From: Actinobacillus equuli
Lineage (GTDB): Bacteria > Pseudomonadota > Gammaproteobacteria > Enterobacterales > Pasteurellaceae
DNA length: 64,000 nucleotides
Direction: 5' to 3'
Assembly: GCF_900636745.1 (NCBI RefSeq)
Contig: NZ_LR134310.1
Location: forward strand, 1,790,501 to 1,854,500
The translations under genes and the position numbers were made by a program. Below the pieces are notes generated by a model. That model was given only the letters and a program-made list of their open reading frames with translations. It was not told where the DNA came from and did no database searches. This document shows, one piece after another, positions 43,144 to 53,443 of the stretch (position 1 is the first letter of the stretch; the number at the start of each line of letters is the position of its first letter).

Positions 43144-45444
43144 ATGAAAAAAAATAGTTTGGCGTTGAGTTTATTACTTTTAATTTCTTCAAATACACTA
43201 TCTGCGTCGGAGGAGACACTAGATATGATTACTGTTGAAGGCAATACGCCGGATACGAAAGGTAATTTGTTAGGAGATGGTTTAAATATCAATGAAAAAG
43301 TGGTAGATAGTCAAACGCTAAAGCAAAGGGGAACAACATTAGGTAATGCACTTTCCGGAGAATTAGGCATTCATTCCAGCCAGTTTGGCGGAGGATCAAG
43401 TACGCCGATTATTCGCGGTCAAGAACGCAAACGGTCTAAAATTTTGCAAAATAACGGTGAAACCTTTGATATGTCGGAATTATCTCCCGATCATGCTGTG
43501 ACCGTAGACGCTTTACTTGCAAAGCGTATTGAAATTTTACGTGGACCTACAACCTTACTTTACAGTGCGGGGAATAATGCCGGACTAATTAATGTGGTTG
43601 ATGAGAAAATTCCGAGTGTGTTACCGGAAAAAGGATATGAAGGACAAGCCGGTGTACGTTTTAGTTCTGCAAATAAAGAACGTTTAACTTATGTCGGCTC
43701 TACTTTTGCATTAGGTAATAATTTTGCCTTACGTTTACAAGGATTATATAACAAAGCCTCTGAATATTATGCACCGAAATTTACCATTGAGGGTAAACCT
43801 TATCATCGAGTGCCGGACAGTGATCTTCAATCTCAATCAAGCACGGTCGGACTTTCTTGGATTGGAGAGAAAGGGCATTTAGGTGTAGCTTATACGGATC
43901 AACGTAATAAATACGGTTTAGTTGGGCATACGCATCAATACGATCATTATACGATTAGTATTATTCGCCAAGGCGTAATGTTTAGGAAAGGCTATTTACG
44001 CTTTTATCCTCATTTAGCGGAAGAAAGCGATATCGATTATAACAATCCGGGACTTCGTTTAGAGCACTCGCATATCCCCGGTGGTTCTCATTATGGTATG
44101 CAAGATCATCCGCATGGTAAGCCATGGATTAATATGCATTCTAAACGTTATGATATTGACGGCGAATTAAAGAATCCGTTAAAGGGCATCGAATCACTCA
44201 AAGTCACTGCGAATTATGTCGATTATTTTCATGATGAAAAAGATGGTGAAAGAGTTGAGAACTACTTTAAAAATAAAGGGAAAAATCTACGTCTTGAGTT
44301 AGTACATTCTGAATGGAACGGGTTAAAAGGTGCGATTGGTGCACAATATTCTCAAGCGCTTACCAGTGCATTATCGCTAGAAGCTGCTCGAGTAGTAAAT
44401 AAGCAGCAATTACTGAATAATCCGAAAACCAAGCAATTTAGTGTATTTGGTATTGAGCGCTTAAATCTTGGGGATTTTTCATTTGAATTAAGTAGCCGTA
44501 TTGAGCGTCAGAAAATATCAATGGATTATGATGTTAAGTTAATTGATCAATGGTTAGGCTTTAATACGCCAATGCCAAATTTGGAACCGCATAAGGAAAC
44601 CGGCTACTCTTACGGTTTTGCTACACATTGGTATTTTGCTCCGGAGCATAAATTAACATTAAATGCGGCACATCAAGAACGTTTACCAAATGCTCAAGAA
44701 CTATATGCACATGGCAAACACATTGCGCTAAATGCTTTTGAAGCCGGTAATAAAAACTTGAATAAAGAACGCTCAAATCATATTGAGTTGGCTTTAGCCC
44801 ATATGGGAGAGAAGTGGGACTATAAATTCAATATTTATCACACTCGTTACGGTAATTATATTTACCCGCTTACGTTAAACGATAACCGTGGTCCTAAATC
44901 CTTGACTGATGAATATAATTTGAAAGTAAACCGCTATTACCAAGGAAAAGCTCGTTTTAGTGGGGTAGAAGGTGAAATTGGCTATCTCTTTACGCCGAAT
45001 TATCGTCTTGCCGTATTTGGTGATTATGTTCGTGGTAAATTAACAGATCTTCCTGATATTCCGAAAGGTTATTACATTTTTGGTGCAAAAAGAGGTCAGG
45101 TTTCAGCTTGGGATAGCCAGCCGGATATCTCAGCGCCGCGTGTACCGCCATTACGTTTAGGGGCTAGATTTAATGCGGATTTCAATCAAAATTGGTCGGG
45201 AATGTTAGAGTATTACCGTGTATTTGCTCAGAATAAAGTGTCGAAATATGAAAAAGCAACATCGGGTTATCATCAAGTAAATGTCGGTTTAACTTACAAT
45301 AAAGTATTGAATCAGATGGAATATCAAGTATTCCTAAAAATGGATAACTTGCTAAATCAGAAAATCCATCAGCATGTATCTTACTTACCTCATATTCCAC
45401 AAATGGGTAGAAATGCAATGCTTGGTATGAATGTGACTTTCTAA
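43144..45444 (+). CDS. ZnuD-like TonB-dependent outer-membrane receptor
   Basis: 766 residues from ATG 43144; the in-frame TTG at 43135 is less likely. Signal peptide ends near LSAS. TonB-box-like LDMITVEG. Plug: SGELGIHSSQFGGGSSTPIIRGQE, MSELSPDHAVTVDALLAKRIEILRGPTTLLYSAGN, very close to ZnuD of Neisseria. A loop of about 25 residues is rich in His (H-S-H, G-S-H-Y, H-P-H, M-H-S-K-R-Y-D near 310-345), which fits zinc capture, and the barrel ends N-V-T-F. ZnuD imports zinc (and haem in some reports). No gene partner adjacent. Confidence 0.85.
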   Translation: MKKNSLALSLLLLISSNTLSASEETLDMITVEGNTPDTKGNLLGDGLNINEKVVDSQTLKQRGTTLGNALSGELGIHSSQFGGGSSTPIIRGQERKRSKILQNNGETFDMSELSPDHAVTVDALLAKRIEILRGPTTLLYSAGNNAGLINVVDEKIPSVLPEKGYEGQAGVRFSSANKERLTYVGSTFALGNNFALRLQGLYNKASEYYAPKFTIEGKPYHRVPDSDLQSQSSTVGLSWIGEKGHLGVAYTDQRNKYGLVGHTHQYDHYTISIIRQGVMFRKGYLRFYPHLAEESDIDYNNPGLRLEHSHIPGGSHYGMQDHPHGKPWINMHSKRYDIDGELKNPLKGIESLKVTANYVDYFHDEKDGERVENYFKNKGKNLRLELVHSEWNGLKGAIGAQYSQALTSALSLEAARVVNKQQLLNNPKTKQFSVFGIERLNLGDFSFELSSRIERQKISMDYDVKLIDQWLGFNTPMPNLEPHKETGYSYGFATHWYFAPEHKLTLNAAHQERLPNAQELYAHGKHIALNAFEAGNKNLNKERSNHIELALAHMGEKWDYKFNIYHTRYGNYIYPLTLNDNRGPKSLTDEYNLKVNRYYQGKARFSGVEGEIGYLFTPNYRLAVFGDYVRGKLTDLPDIPKGYYIFGAKRGQVSAWDSQPDISAPRVPPLRLGARFNADFNQNWSGMLEYYRVFAQNKVSKYEKATSGYHQVNVGLTYNKVLNQMEYQVFLKMDNLLNQKIHQHVSYLPHIPQMGRNAMLGMNVTF

Positions 45445-45464
45445 TGAGACTTTTAGAATAAATA

Positions 45465-45502
45465 AAATCCCCAAGATATTTAATCGTATCTTGGGGATTT
45501 TT
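45465..45502. terminator. Bidirectional terminator, ZnuD-like / pflA
   Basis: Perfect 13-bp stem AATCCCCAAGATA / TATCTTGGGGATT followed by T's. Confidence 0.9.
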
Positions 45503-45520
45503 TATTCTTATGTTATGGGG

Positions 45521-46258
45521 TTAGAATTTCACGGTATGTCCGTAGCTTTCAATAATTTTTTGAATACGTTCAAGATCTTCTTTTGGCGGCGGCAATATAC
45601 CGTCCAATTCATATTTATAGCCAAGCGTTTCCCATTTATGTGCGCCTAGGCGGTGATATGGCAACAGTTCAACTCTTTCAATATTTTGCATACCTTGGAT
45701 AAATTGCCCTAAGCGGTGTGCAGAATCATCATCATCGGTATAACCCGGTACAACAACATAACGAATCCAAGTGCGTTTATTTAATTTTTGCAGGTAGCGA
45801 GCAAAATCAAGTGTACGTTTATTCGATACACCGATTAAATCTTGGTGGATTTCATCATTTAGCTGTTTTAAGTCGAGCATAACTAAATCAGTCACTTCAA
45901 GCATTTCATCGACTACCGGGCTGTAATGGCGCACAAAGCCATTTGTATCCAAACAGGTATCAATACCTTCCGCTTTACACGCTCTAAACCAATCTCGCAC
46001 AAATTCCATTTGTAATACAGCTTCGCCGCCGGATGCAGTTACACCGCCACCAGTCGCTTTCATAAAGTGTTTATAGGTTACCACTTCTTTCATCAGATCT
46101 TCGACGCTGATTTCTTTACCGCCATCAAGATCCCATGTATCACGGTTATGACAGTATTTACAACGCATTAAGCAGCCTTGTAAAAATAGAATGAAGCGAA
46201 TTCCCGGACCATCAACAGTACCGCAAGATTCGTATGAATGGTAACGAGCAATAGACAT
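45521..46258 (-). CDS. pflA: Pyruvate formate-lyase 1-activating enzyme
   Basis: 245 residues (E. coli 246). A radical SAM enzyme that installs the glycyl radical on PflB. Cluster motif [12 protein letters not shown] (CxxxCxxC) and the flanking [11 protein letters not shown] are intact, and the sequence follows E. coli PflA throughout. Start at ATG 46258 with GGA upstream; the longer frame starts at TTG 46273 and adds only five residues. Downstream of pflB, separated by a paired-uptake-signal hairpin. Confidence 0.97.
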   Translation of the reverse strand: MSIARYHSYESCGTVDGPGIRFILFLQGCLMRCKYCHNRDTWDLDGGKEISVEDLMKEVVTYKHFMKATGGGVTASGGEAVLQMEFVRDWFRACKAEGIDTCLDTNGFVRHYSPVVDEMLEVTDLVMLDLKQLNDEIHQDLIGVSNKRTLDFARYLQKLNKRTWIRYVVVPGYTDDDDSAHRLGQFIQGMQNIERVELLPYHRLGAHKWETLGYKYELDGILPPPKEDLERIQKIIESYGHTVKF

Positions 46259-46323
46259 ATATGATTCCTTCAATTAATAAAATATAAATTCGTTTTTGTT
46301 ATTTTAACAGAATATCAATAAAG

Positions 46324-46366
46324 AAGCGGTCAGATTCCGCAAAAATTTTGCAAAATCTGACCGCTT
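46324..46366 (-). terminator. Paired uptake-like hairpin between pflB and pflA
   Basis: Perfect 13-bp arms AAGCGGTCAGATT / AATCTGACCGCTT. It may end most pflB transcripts, so less pflA is made than pflB. Confidence 0.75.
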
Positions 46367-46386
46367 GAAGAACTCAATGTGAGGGA

Positions 46387-48699
46387 TTACATTGATTCAG
46401 TAAATGTACGAGTAATTACGTCCATTTGTTGCTCTTTAGTTAAAGAGTTGAAACGTACCGCATAACCAGATACACGAATTGTTAATTGTGGATATTTTTC
46501 TGGGTGCTCAACCGCATCTAATAATGTTTCACGGTTTAATACGTTTACGTTTAAGTGCTGACCGCCTTCAACGGTTGCTTCGTGGTGGAAGTAACCATCC
46601 ATTAAGCCTGCAAGGTTACGTTTTTGAGCTTCGTAATCTTTACCTAATGCGTTTGGTACGATTGAGAAAGTGTATGAAATACCGTCTTTCGCGTAAGCAA
46701 ACGGAAGTTTTGCAACAGAAGTTAATGATGCAACCGCACCTTTTTGGTCACGACCGTGCATTGGGTTTGCACCTGGACCGAACGGAGCACCAGCACGACG
46801 ACCGTCAGGCGTATTACCAGTTTTCTTACCGTAAACCACGTTAGAAGTGATAGTAAGAACTGACTGTGTTGGAGTCGCATTGCGGTAAGTTTTGTGCGTT
46901 TGAATTTTCTTCATGAAACGTTCAACTAAGTCACAAGCGATTTCGTCTACACGGTTGTCATTGTTACCGAATTGCGGATATTCGCCTTCAATTTCGAAGT
47001 CTAACGCTACATTTGAAGCCACTACGTTACCATCTTTATCTTTGATGTCGCCGCGAATTGGTTTAACTTTTGCGTATTTAATTGCAGATAATGAGTCCGC
47101 CGCAACAGAAAGACCTGCGATACCACATGCCATTGTACGGAATACATCACGATCGTGGAATGCCATTAATGCCGCTTCGTAGCTGTATTTATCGTGCATG
47201 AAGTGGATGATATTTAATGCAGTCACATATTGTGTTGCTAACCAATCCATGAAGTGATCCATACGAGCCATTACATCGTCGAAGTTTAAATATTCGTCTG
47301 TAATCGGTGCTGTTTTTGGACCAACTTGTGCACCAGATTTCTCATCGATACCGCCGTTGATTGCGTATAACATTGTTTTCGCTAAGTTTGCACGCGCACC
47401 GAAGAATTGCATTTGTTTACCAACAACCATCGGAGATACGCAACATGCGATTGCATAGTCATCGTTATCGAAGTCAGGACGCATTAAGTCATCGTTTTCA
47501 TATTGTACTGATGAAGTATCGATTGATACTTTTGCACAATAACGTTTGAAACCGTCCGGTAATTGTTCAGACCAAAGGATAGTTAAGTTTGGCTCTGGTG
47601 ATGGACCCATTGTGTAAAGGGTATTTAAGATACGGAAGCTGTTTTTGGTTACTAGTGTACGACCGTCTAAGCCCATACCTGCTAAAGTTTCAGTTGCCCA
47701 CATTGGGTCGCCTGAGAATAATTGATCGTATTCAGGTGTACGTAAGAAACGAACCATACGTAATTTCATTACTAAATGGTCGATTAACTCTTGCGCTTCT
47801 TCTTCTGTGATTTTACCTGCTTTTAAGTCACGTTCGATATAGATATCTAAGAATGAAGATACACGACCGAATGACATTGCCGCACCGTTTTGTGATTTAA
47901 CTGCAGCAAGGTATGCGAAGTAAGTCCATTGAACCGCTTCTTGTGCAGTTTCTGCCGGACGAGAAACGTCAAAACCGTATGATGCAGCCATTTGTTTGAT
48001 TTGACCTAATGCACGGTGTTGTTCTGCGATTTCTTCACGTAATTGGATTGTTGCTTGGATATCTTCACCCGCTTCTAAACGAGGTTGTAATGAAGCAAAT
48101 TGTTTTTGCTTGTCTTTCATTAAGAAATCCGCACCGTATACTGCTAAACGACGGTAGTCACCGATAATACGACCACGACCGTAAGCATCCGGAAGACCAG
48201 TAATTACACCTGATTTACGGCAACGTAAAATGTCCGGAGTATAAACATCGAACACACCTTGGTTATGTGTTTTACGATATTCAGTAAAGATTTTTTCTAC
48301 TTCAGGGTTTAAGGTACGACGATAAACTTCGCAAGAACCTTTAACCATTTTGATACCGCCAAACGGGATAATCGCACGTTTTAATGGCGCATCAGTTTGA
48401 AGACCTACAATTTTTTCTAAAGCTTGATCAATATAACCTGCTTTGTGAGAAGTAATTGTTGATGGAGTTTCGCAATCAATATCGTACGGTTCGTGAGTTT
48501 TGTTCTCAACTTTGATTTTTTCCATCACTTCTTCCCATAACTTAGTTGTCGCAGCTGTTGCGCCAGCTAAGAAAGACTCATCGCCTTCATATGGAGTATA
48601 GTTTTTTTGGATAAAATCACGTACGTTTACTTCAGTTTGCCAGTCGCCACCAGTAAACCCTGCCCATGCTTTTTGTTGAGCTTCAGTTAGTTGAGTCAT
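46387..48699 (-). CDS. pflB: Formate acetyltransferase (pyruvate formate-lyase)
   Basis: 770 residues from ATG 48699, chosen because [15 protein letters not shown] is the family N terminus with AGGA upstream; the frame reaches 48765 without support. Splits pyruvate into formate and acetyl-CoA in anaerobic metabolism. The active-site Cys-Cys lies in IACCVSPM near residue 420 and the radical Gly in [10 protein letters not shown] near 743. Activated by pflA. Strong codon bias, as expected for a highly expressed enzyme. Confidence 0.98.
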   Translation of the reverse strand: MTQLTEAQQKAWAGFTGGDWQTEVNVRDFIQKNYTPYEGDESFLAGATAATTKLWEEVMEKIKVENKTHEPYDIDCETPSTITSHKAGYIDQALEKIVGLQTDAPLKRAIIPFGGIKMVKGSCEVYRRTLNPEVEKIFTEYRKTHNQGVFDVYTPDILRCRKSGVITGLPDAYGRGRIIGDYRRLAVYGADFLMKDKQKQFASLQPRLEAGEDIQATIQLREEIAEQHRALGQIKQMAASYGFDVSRPAETAQEAVQWTYFAYLAAVKSQNGAAMSFGRVSSFLDIYIERDLKAGKITEEEAQELIDHLVMKLRMVRFLRTPEYDQLFSGDPMWATETLAGMGLDGRTLVTKNSFRILNTLYTMGPSPEPNLTILWSEQLPDGFKRYCAKVSIDTSSVQYENDDLMRPDFDNDDYAIACCVSPMVVGKQMQFFGARANLAKTMLYAINGGIDEKSGAQVGPKTAPITDEYLNFDDVMARMDHFMDWLATQYVTALNIIHFMHDKYSYEAALMAFHDRDVFRTMACGIAGLSVAADSLSAIKYAKVKPIRGDIKDKDGNVVASNVALDFEIEGEYPQFGNNDNRVDEIACDLVERFMKKIQTHKTYRNATPTQSVLTITSNVVYGKKTGNTPDGRRAGAPFGPGANPMHGRDQKGAVASLTSVAKLPFAYAKDGISYTFSIVPNALGKDYEAQKRNLAGLMDGYFHHEATVEGGQHLNVNVLNRETLLDAVEHPEKYPQLTIRVSGYAVRFNSLTKEQQMDVITRTFTESM

Positions 48700-48733
48700 T
48701 TTAAGTCCTCTGTTTGTTAGTAAATTAAGTTTT

Positions 48734-48779
48734 ACAAGCGGTCTTTTTTGCAAAAAATTACACAAATTAAACCGCTTAA
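48734..48779 (-). terminator. Uptake-signal hairpin between focA and pflB
   Basis: ACAAGCGGTCTTTTTT (perfect core 48734-48743) opposite TTAAACCGCTT, about 8 paired bases. A weak terminator or processing site at best. Confidence 0.5.
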
Positions 48780-48791
48780 ATCGAAATTTTA

Positions 48792-49616
48792 TTAGTGTTT
48801 ACGAATGTATAAGAACCATTGTACTAAGCCGATGAAGAACACTCCCCCGACAATATTTCCTAATGTTACTGGAATAAGATTCTTAACAATAAAATGATAT
48901 AAATCTAAGTCTGCGTATTGTGCCGGATCGACATTAATAGCCGTCCAGAATTCAGGTGATGCAAATTGCGAAATCATCATACCCATCGGGATCATAAACA
49001 TATTTGCAACACAGTGCTCGAAGCCTGATGATACAAATAATGCGATCGGCATAATCATAATAAACGCTTTGTCTGTCAGACTTTTACCGGCATTTGCCAT
49101 CCATACCGCAAGACAAACCATAATGTTACATAAAATACCTAAGGTAAAAGCTTCCATCCAAGTATGATGAATTTTGTGTTGTGCCGTTTTAAGAATGGTT
49201 AATCCCCATTGACCGTTTGCCGCCATAATTTGACCTGAAAGCCAAATAAGCACAACCATACTCAAACCACCGATAAAGTTACCGCCATACACAATGAACC
49301 AGTTTCTAAACATTTGGAACCAAGTGATACGATGTGTCGCTTTAGCCACAGCGGTTAGTGTTGATGAAGTAAATAATTCCGCACCGAATACGACACATAA
49401 GATAACGCCTAAAGAGAAAACGGTACCTCCGACGAGTTTTGCCATCCCCCACGGCACATCTGCAGCACCGGTTTGTGTTGTGGTGTAAAAGACAAAAGCA
49501 AGAGCGATGAAACCGCCTGCTAAAATTGCCGAGATGAAAGAATATAATTGATGTTTAGTTGCCTTATAGACTGCACCGTCTTCAGCGATTTTTGCCATTT
49601 CAGCAGGTGAGAACAT
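48792..49616 (-). CDS. focA: Formate channel FocA
   Basis: 274 residues (E. coli 285). FNT-family pentameric channel with six membrane segments (about 27-50, 62-85, 108-130, 155-178, 187-210, 240-265); the conserved G-x-x-F-x-x-G-x-x-x stretch and NxxGG are evident ([22 protein letters not shown]). Exports formate or takes it up, depending on pH. Upstream of pflB, the classic focA-pflB order. Two FNR boxes lie upstream. Confidence 0.95.
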   Translation of the reverse strand: MFSPAEMAKIAEDGAVYKATKHQLYSFISAILAGGFIALAFVFYTTTQTGAADVPWGMAKLVGGTVFSLGVILCVVFGAELFTSSTLTAVAKATHRITWFQMFRNWFIVYGGNFIGGLSMVVLIWLSGQIMAANGQWGLTILKTAQHKIHHTWMEAFTLGILCNIMVCLAVWMANAGKSLTDKAFIMIMPIALFVSSGFEHCVANMFMIPMGMMISQFASPEFWTAINVDPAQYADLDLYHFIVKNLIPVTLGNIVGGVFFIGLVQWFLYIRKH

Positions 49617-49709
49617 TTATAATCCTTAAATATAAATTTGAAAAATTACAGAAATTGTTGAGAATTATAGACCTGTTAATGCAATACTCAAAATAAAATT
49701 GCCATTATA

Positions 49710-49723
49710 TTGAGGTAAATCAA
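49710..49723. promoter_or_regulatory. FNR box 1 upstream of focA
   Basis: TTGAGGTAAATCAA, one mismatch to TTGATNNNNATCAA; about 94 bases before the focA start. Confidence 0.7.
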
Positions 49724-49732
49724 AAGCGAATT

Positions 49733-49746
49733 TTGATGTAAATCAA
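49733..49746. promoter_or_regulatory. FNR box 2 upstream of focA (perfect)
   Basis: TTGATGTAAATCAA, exact match to the FNR consensus. Its centre is 23 bp from box 1. Oxygen-limited induction of focA-pflBA is expected; the yqaA gene diverges from the other side. Confidence 0.8.
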
Positions 49747-49817
49747 ATTGAAACTTAATTGAAAATTTTAGTTAAAATACACCGATCATTTTATTAACAA
49801 AAATATTACAAATTAGC

Positions 49818-50303
49818 ATGATAGATTATTTTAGTTCCGTATTTAATTTCTTTTTCTCAGAAGAAAACCAATTAATCTCAATGTTCCTAAGCGCTTTTTT
49901 AAGTGCGACGGTTCTGCCTGGTAATTCCGAGTTGATTTTTAGTGCATTGGCATCAAAAAATTTATTGGCGGAACAAACGATATTTTCTACAAGTATGCTG
50001 TGGTTAGTTTTGATTGCCACATTAGGCAATAGCCTCGGTAGTATCATCACTTATGCGATGGGATTATTAATTCCTAAGCCGGTTAATTTGCAACATCGTT
50101 CCGCAAGATTAGCGCTGTCTTTATGTGAAAAATATGGTGTGTTTGCGCTTCTTCTGACGAGCTTACCGGTTATTGGCGATGTATTATGTGGTATGGCGGG
50201 TTGGCTCAGATTGAATATTTGGCAAACGGTATTTTTCATTACATTAGGAAAGTTAGTGCGTTATTTGTTACTACTTTTTATGCTTTATCCTTTTATATTT
50301 TAA
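49818..50303 (+). CDS. yqaA: YqaA-type DedA-family membrane protein
   Basis: 161 residues with four or five membrane segments. Short DedA/SNARE-associated family form: FLSAFLSATVLPGNSELIF, TLGNSLGSIITYAMG, TSLPVIGDVLCGMAGWLRL, all as in YqaA. DedA proteins are linked to lipid carrier recycling and envelope homeostasis; the exact role of YqaA is not established. The ATG at 49818 has no strong ribosome-binding site. Divergent from focA, so it shares the region with the FNR boxes. Confidence 0.82.
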   Translation: MIDYFSSVFNFFFSEENQLISMFLSAFLSATVLPGNSELIFSALASKNLLAEQTIFSTSMLWLVLIATLGNSLGSIITYAMGLLIPKPVNLQHRSARLALSLCEKYGVFALLLTSLPVIGDVLCGMAGWLRLNIWQTVFFITLGKLVRYLLLLFMLYPFIF

Positions 50304-50312
50304 TCGTAATAA

Positions 50313-50360
50313 AAAAGCGGTCTGTTCTTGCAATTTTTTTGCAAAATCAGACCGCTTGTC
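50313..50360. terminator. Bidirectional paired-uptake-signal terminator, yqaA / htpX
   Basis: AAGCGGTCTGTT and CAGACCGCTTGT arms around A/T-rich sequence; perfect core at 50350-50359. Convergent genes. Confidence 0.75.
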
Positions 50361-50362
50361 GA

Positions 50363-51232
50363 TTATAAGTTTCTTAACGCTTCGATACGTTTTTCAAGTG
50401 GCGGGTGGCTCATAAATAATTCTTTAGAACGTACGCCGTTAATCATGAATGCCGCGAGAGAACCTTCCATTTCTTGTGGCTCGTGTACGTGTTGTAAACG
50501 CTGTAATGCCGCAATCATTTTCTCTTTGCCGACTAATTGTGCCGAACCAGCGTCCGCACGGTATTCACGGTAACGTGAGAACCACATCGCAATCATGGTT
50601 GCGATTACACCGAAGATCATTTGTAAAGCGATATCCACAATCCAGAAAACTAAGGTGTTTTGTGTGTTATTACCGTTTTCATCTTTACCGCTTGCAACAG
50701 CGGTTGAAATCATTCGAGATAAGAAGATAACAAAGGTATTCAACACGCCTTGTAGTAACGTCATCGTTACCATATCACCGTTTGCAATATGTGCGATTTC
50801 GTGTGCGACAACTGCTTCAGCTTCGTCTTCCGTCATGTTGTCCAATAAACCGGTACTTACTGCGACTAATGAATTATTTTTTGTTGCTCCGGTTGCAAAT
50901 GCGTTGACATCGGCAGAGTGATAAATCGCAATATCCGGCATTGGAATGCCCGCTTGCTGTGATTGACGTTGTACTGTATCAAATAACCATTGTTCCGCAT
51001 GATTACGAGGTTGTTGAATAACCTCTGCGCCAACGGAACGTAATGCCATGCTTTTTGACATAAATAATGAGATTAAAGAACCCGCGAAACCAAATAAAAG
51101 CGACATCACTAAAATACCCGCGGTGCTACCGCCTTGAATGCCGGTTACTTGGAAAATGATGTTTAATACAATACCAAGTACAAAGGTAATCGCTAAGTTA
51201 GTTAATAAAAATAAGACAATTCTTTTTGCCAT
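50363..51232 (-). CDS. htpX: Protease HtpX (M48 family)
   Basis: 289 residues (E. coli 293). Inner-membrane zinc protease for damaged membrane proteins. HEIAH motif in [15 protein letters not shown] near residue 141, E ligand in [13 protein letters not shown] near 219. Four membrane segments (5-25, 35-55, 155-180, 190-210). Start ATG 51232; the frame extends to a TTG at 51250 that is unneeded. Overlaps nothing; single gene between terminators. Confidence 0.96.
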   Translation of the reverse strand: MAKRIVLFLLTNLAITFVLGIVLNIIFQVTGIQGGSTAGILVMSLLFGFAGSLISLFMSKSMALRSVGAEVIQQPRNHAEQWLFDTVQRQSQQAGIPMPDIAIYHSADVNAFATGATKNNSLVAVSTGLLDNMTEDEAEAVVAHEIAHIANGDMVTMTLLQGVLNTFVIFLSRMISTAVASGKDENGNNTQNTLVFWIVDIALQMIFGVIATMIAMWFSRYREYRADAGSAQLVGKEKMIAALQRLQHVHEPQEMEGSLAAFMINGVRSKELFMSHPPLEKRIEALRNL

Positions 51233-51317
51233 AGATAGATAAATCTCCAAAAAAGAGTGAGGAAAAACTGGTCATTAAATGGGGCAATTTTATAAGAATT
51301 CAAGCCTTTAGCAACAA

Positions 51318-52388
51318 TTATTCCCATAAATTTAACTGTTTTTTAACTTTTTCCGTCGGGTAATGTACCGAAAGCCCGATTAAGCGTACCGAACGATGAT
51401 TCGTCCGTTGCCAAACTTGTTGAAGTAATTCGATAAAACGCTCGAGTGAGAGTCCGTCAGTGGTACGTTCCAAGGTGGTTTGCGTAAAGTCGCCAAACTT
51501 TAGTTTGATACCTAATTTTTTAAACTCTTGTAATGAACGTTCGCCCCAATTTCGTTGTAGCCGAAAAACCAGTTTTTTAAACAGCTCATCAACAATTTGC
51601 TCCGCTTCCGCTAAATGCCAAATATCGGTCGGTAACGTATTTTCGACTGCTAAGGATTTTCGAGGACGATTTACTTCGATTTTTCGGTTATCAATTGCGT
51701 GGCTGAAGTCCCAAAGTCGTTGCCCGAATTTGCCAAATGTCTTGTAAATAAAGGCTTTATCGCGGTGTTGAATATCGCCGCAAGTGTGTAATCCCAGTTG
51801 TGCTAATTTTTCATTGGTTACCTTACCGACACCCGGGATCTTTTTTAGCGGCAAATCATAAATAAAAGCGGTCATATTTTCCGGAGAAATGACAAATTGC
51901 CCGTTAGGCTTGTTTTGATCCGAAGCGATTTTTGCCAAAAATTTGAGCGGGGCAATGCCGGCGGAGGCAGTTAAATGTAACTCGTTCCAAATTGCCTCTC
52001 GAATTTCTTGAGCAATCCAAGTGGCAGAGCCGGAGCATTGTTGGCAATCCGTCACATCTAAATAAGCCTCATCTAATGAAAGCGGCTCGATGATATCGGT
52101 ATAACGGCGAAATATTTGATGAATCTGCTCAGAAACTGCTTTGTATAACGACATATTTACCGGCACTAGAATCAGATTCGGGCAGCGTTTTAACGCTTGT
52201 GCGGTTGGCATTGCACTGTGTAAACCGAATTTTCTGGCTTCATAATTACAAGTGGTCAATACGCCTCGACCTTCAATGGAACCACCAACGGCAACAGGCT
52301 TGCCGATTAACGCCGGATTTTCTCGCATTTCAATCGCAGCATAAAAACAGTCCATATCGATGTGAATGATTTTGCGTTGCATTGCCAT
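51318..52388 (-). CDS. dinB: DNA polymerase IV
   Basis: 356 residues (E. coli 351). Y-family translesion polymerase. Catalytic carboxylates: IDMDCFYAAIE at the N terminus and SLDEAYLDVT near residue 104. A C-terminal little-finger region ends with a possible beta-clamp motif region (K-K-Q-L-N-L-W-E). ATG 52382 is an equally possible start (two residues shorter). No LexA box is seen upstream. Confidence 0.96.
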   Translation of the reverse strand: MAMQRKIIHIDMDCFYAAIEMRENPALIGKPVAVGGSIEGRGVLTTCNYEARKFGLHSAMPTAQALKRCPNLILVPVNMSLYKAVSEQIHQIFRRYTDIIEPLSLDEAYLDVTDCQQCSGSATWIAQEIREAIWNELHLTASAGIAPLKFLAKIASDQNKPNGQFVISPENMTAFIYDLPLKKIPGVGKVTNEKLAQLGLHTCGDIQHRDKAFIYKTFGKFGQRLWDFSHAIDNRKIEVNRPRKSLAVENTLPTDIWHLAEAEQIVDELFKKLVFRLQRNWGERSLQEFKKLGIKLKFGDFTQTTLERTTDGLSLERFIELLQQVWQRTNHRSVRLIGLSVHYPTEKVKKQLNLWE

Positions 52389-52494
52389 ATGATTTCGATT
52401 ACTTATAATTTAGCTGTATATAAAAACAGTTTTATTTTATGGGAGTACCGTTAAAATTTCAACTCAAAAAATACATAATGATAAGGAAGATGAA

Positions 52495-53403
52495 ATGTTA
52501 TACGGTTTGGCGATAGTGCTGATTCCCTTGTTTTTAGGCTATTTATTTAAAGTCGGTAAAGGCAAATTACAGGTTGTTAATCAGGTCGTAAATATTTGTT
52601 TATATTTGATTTTATTTGTGATGGGTATCTCGCTAGGGCAATTAGATGATATTGGCAGCAAATTACCACAAATCGGTGGGATTGCACTCGGTTTGAGCTT
52701 AATTATTCAATTTTCGAATATTATCGGTTTAGCGATTTACGATAAATGGCAACCGATGGTTCGTGAAGAAGTAAATCCGCAAGAAATCCCTTCTCGTTGG
52801 GTAATGCTAATGGATTCGTTTAAATTAATCGGCACTACCATTGCAGGTGGGGTAGTCGGTTTTGTGACGAAGGGGATATTAGATTTTCCATTACACGCTA
52901 GTACTTATGTGTTAGAAGTGATGATCTTCGGTGTCGGTATTCAGCTGCGTAATAGCGGGATTCCGTTACGAGAAGTTTTTTTTAATAAACGAGGCATTTA
53001 TACTTCTTTAGTAATGATTGTTAGTAGCCTTGTTGGTGGGGTTATTGCCGCTTTGGCATTAGACTTAAGCATTGTACAAGGACTCACTTTTGCTTCGGCA
53101 TTCGGTTGGTATTCATTATCTAGCGTATTAGTCAATGACGCTTGGGGGCCGATATACGGCAGTATTGCCTTCTTTAATGACCTTTCCCGTGAAATCTTCT
53201 GTTTATTTACCATTCCGTTTTTTATGCGAGCATTCCCTTCTACCGCAGTCGGATTAGGTGGGGCGACGTCATTAGATTGTATGTTACCGGTGATTCAAAA
53301 ATCGGGCGGTACGCAAGTTGTGCCGCTGGCAATCAGTTTCGGCTTTATTGTGAATTTGGTTGCACCATTATTATTGGCGTTATTTATCGGCTTAGCCGGA
53401 TAA
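52495..53403 (+). CDS. lysO: Lysine exporter LysO family protein
   Basis: 302 residues with eight membrane segments. Matches YbjE/LysO: FVMGISLGQLDDI, LMDSFKLIGTTIAGGVVGF, VGIQLRNSGIPLREVFFN, ASAFGWYSLSSVLVNDAWGP, GATSLDCMLPVIQKSGG. In E. coli LysO exports lysine. An AAGGAAGAT ribosome-binding site precedes the start. Single gene. Confidence 0.93.
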   Translation: MLYGLAIVLIPLFLGYLFKVGKGKLQVVNQVVNICLYLILFVMGISLGQLDDIGSKLPQIGGIALGLSLIIQFSNIIGLAIYDKWQPMVREEVNPQEIPSRWVMLMDSFKLIGTTIAGGVVGFVTKGILDFPLHASTYVLEVMIFGVGIQLRNSGIPLREVFFNKRGIYTSLVMIVSSLVGGVIAALALDLSIVQGLTFASAFGWYSLSSVLVNDAWGPIYGSIAFFNDLSREIFCLFTIPFFMRAFPSTAVGLGGATSLDCMLPVIQKSGGTQVVPLAISFGFIVNLVAPLLLALFIGLAG

Positions 53404-53404
53404 A

Positions 53405-53438
53405 ACAAAATGGCAGGGTTATACCTGCCATTTTTTGT
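53405..53438. terminator. Bidirectional terminator, lysO / menF
   Basis: Perfect 11-bp stem AAAATGGCAGG / CCTGCCATTTT, T's on the plus side; convergent genes. Confidence 0.88.
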
Positions 53439-53443
53439 TTGGC

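Noticed and set aside
48700-48765. 22-residue N-terminal extension of PflB
   Set aside because: Encoded by the uptake-signal hairpin; the conserved protein begins at MTQLTEAQ.
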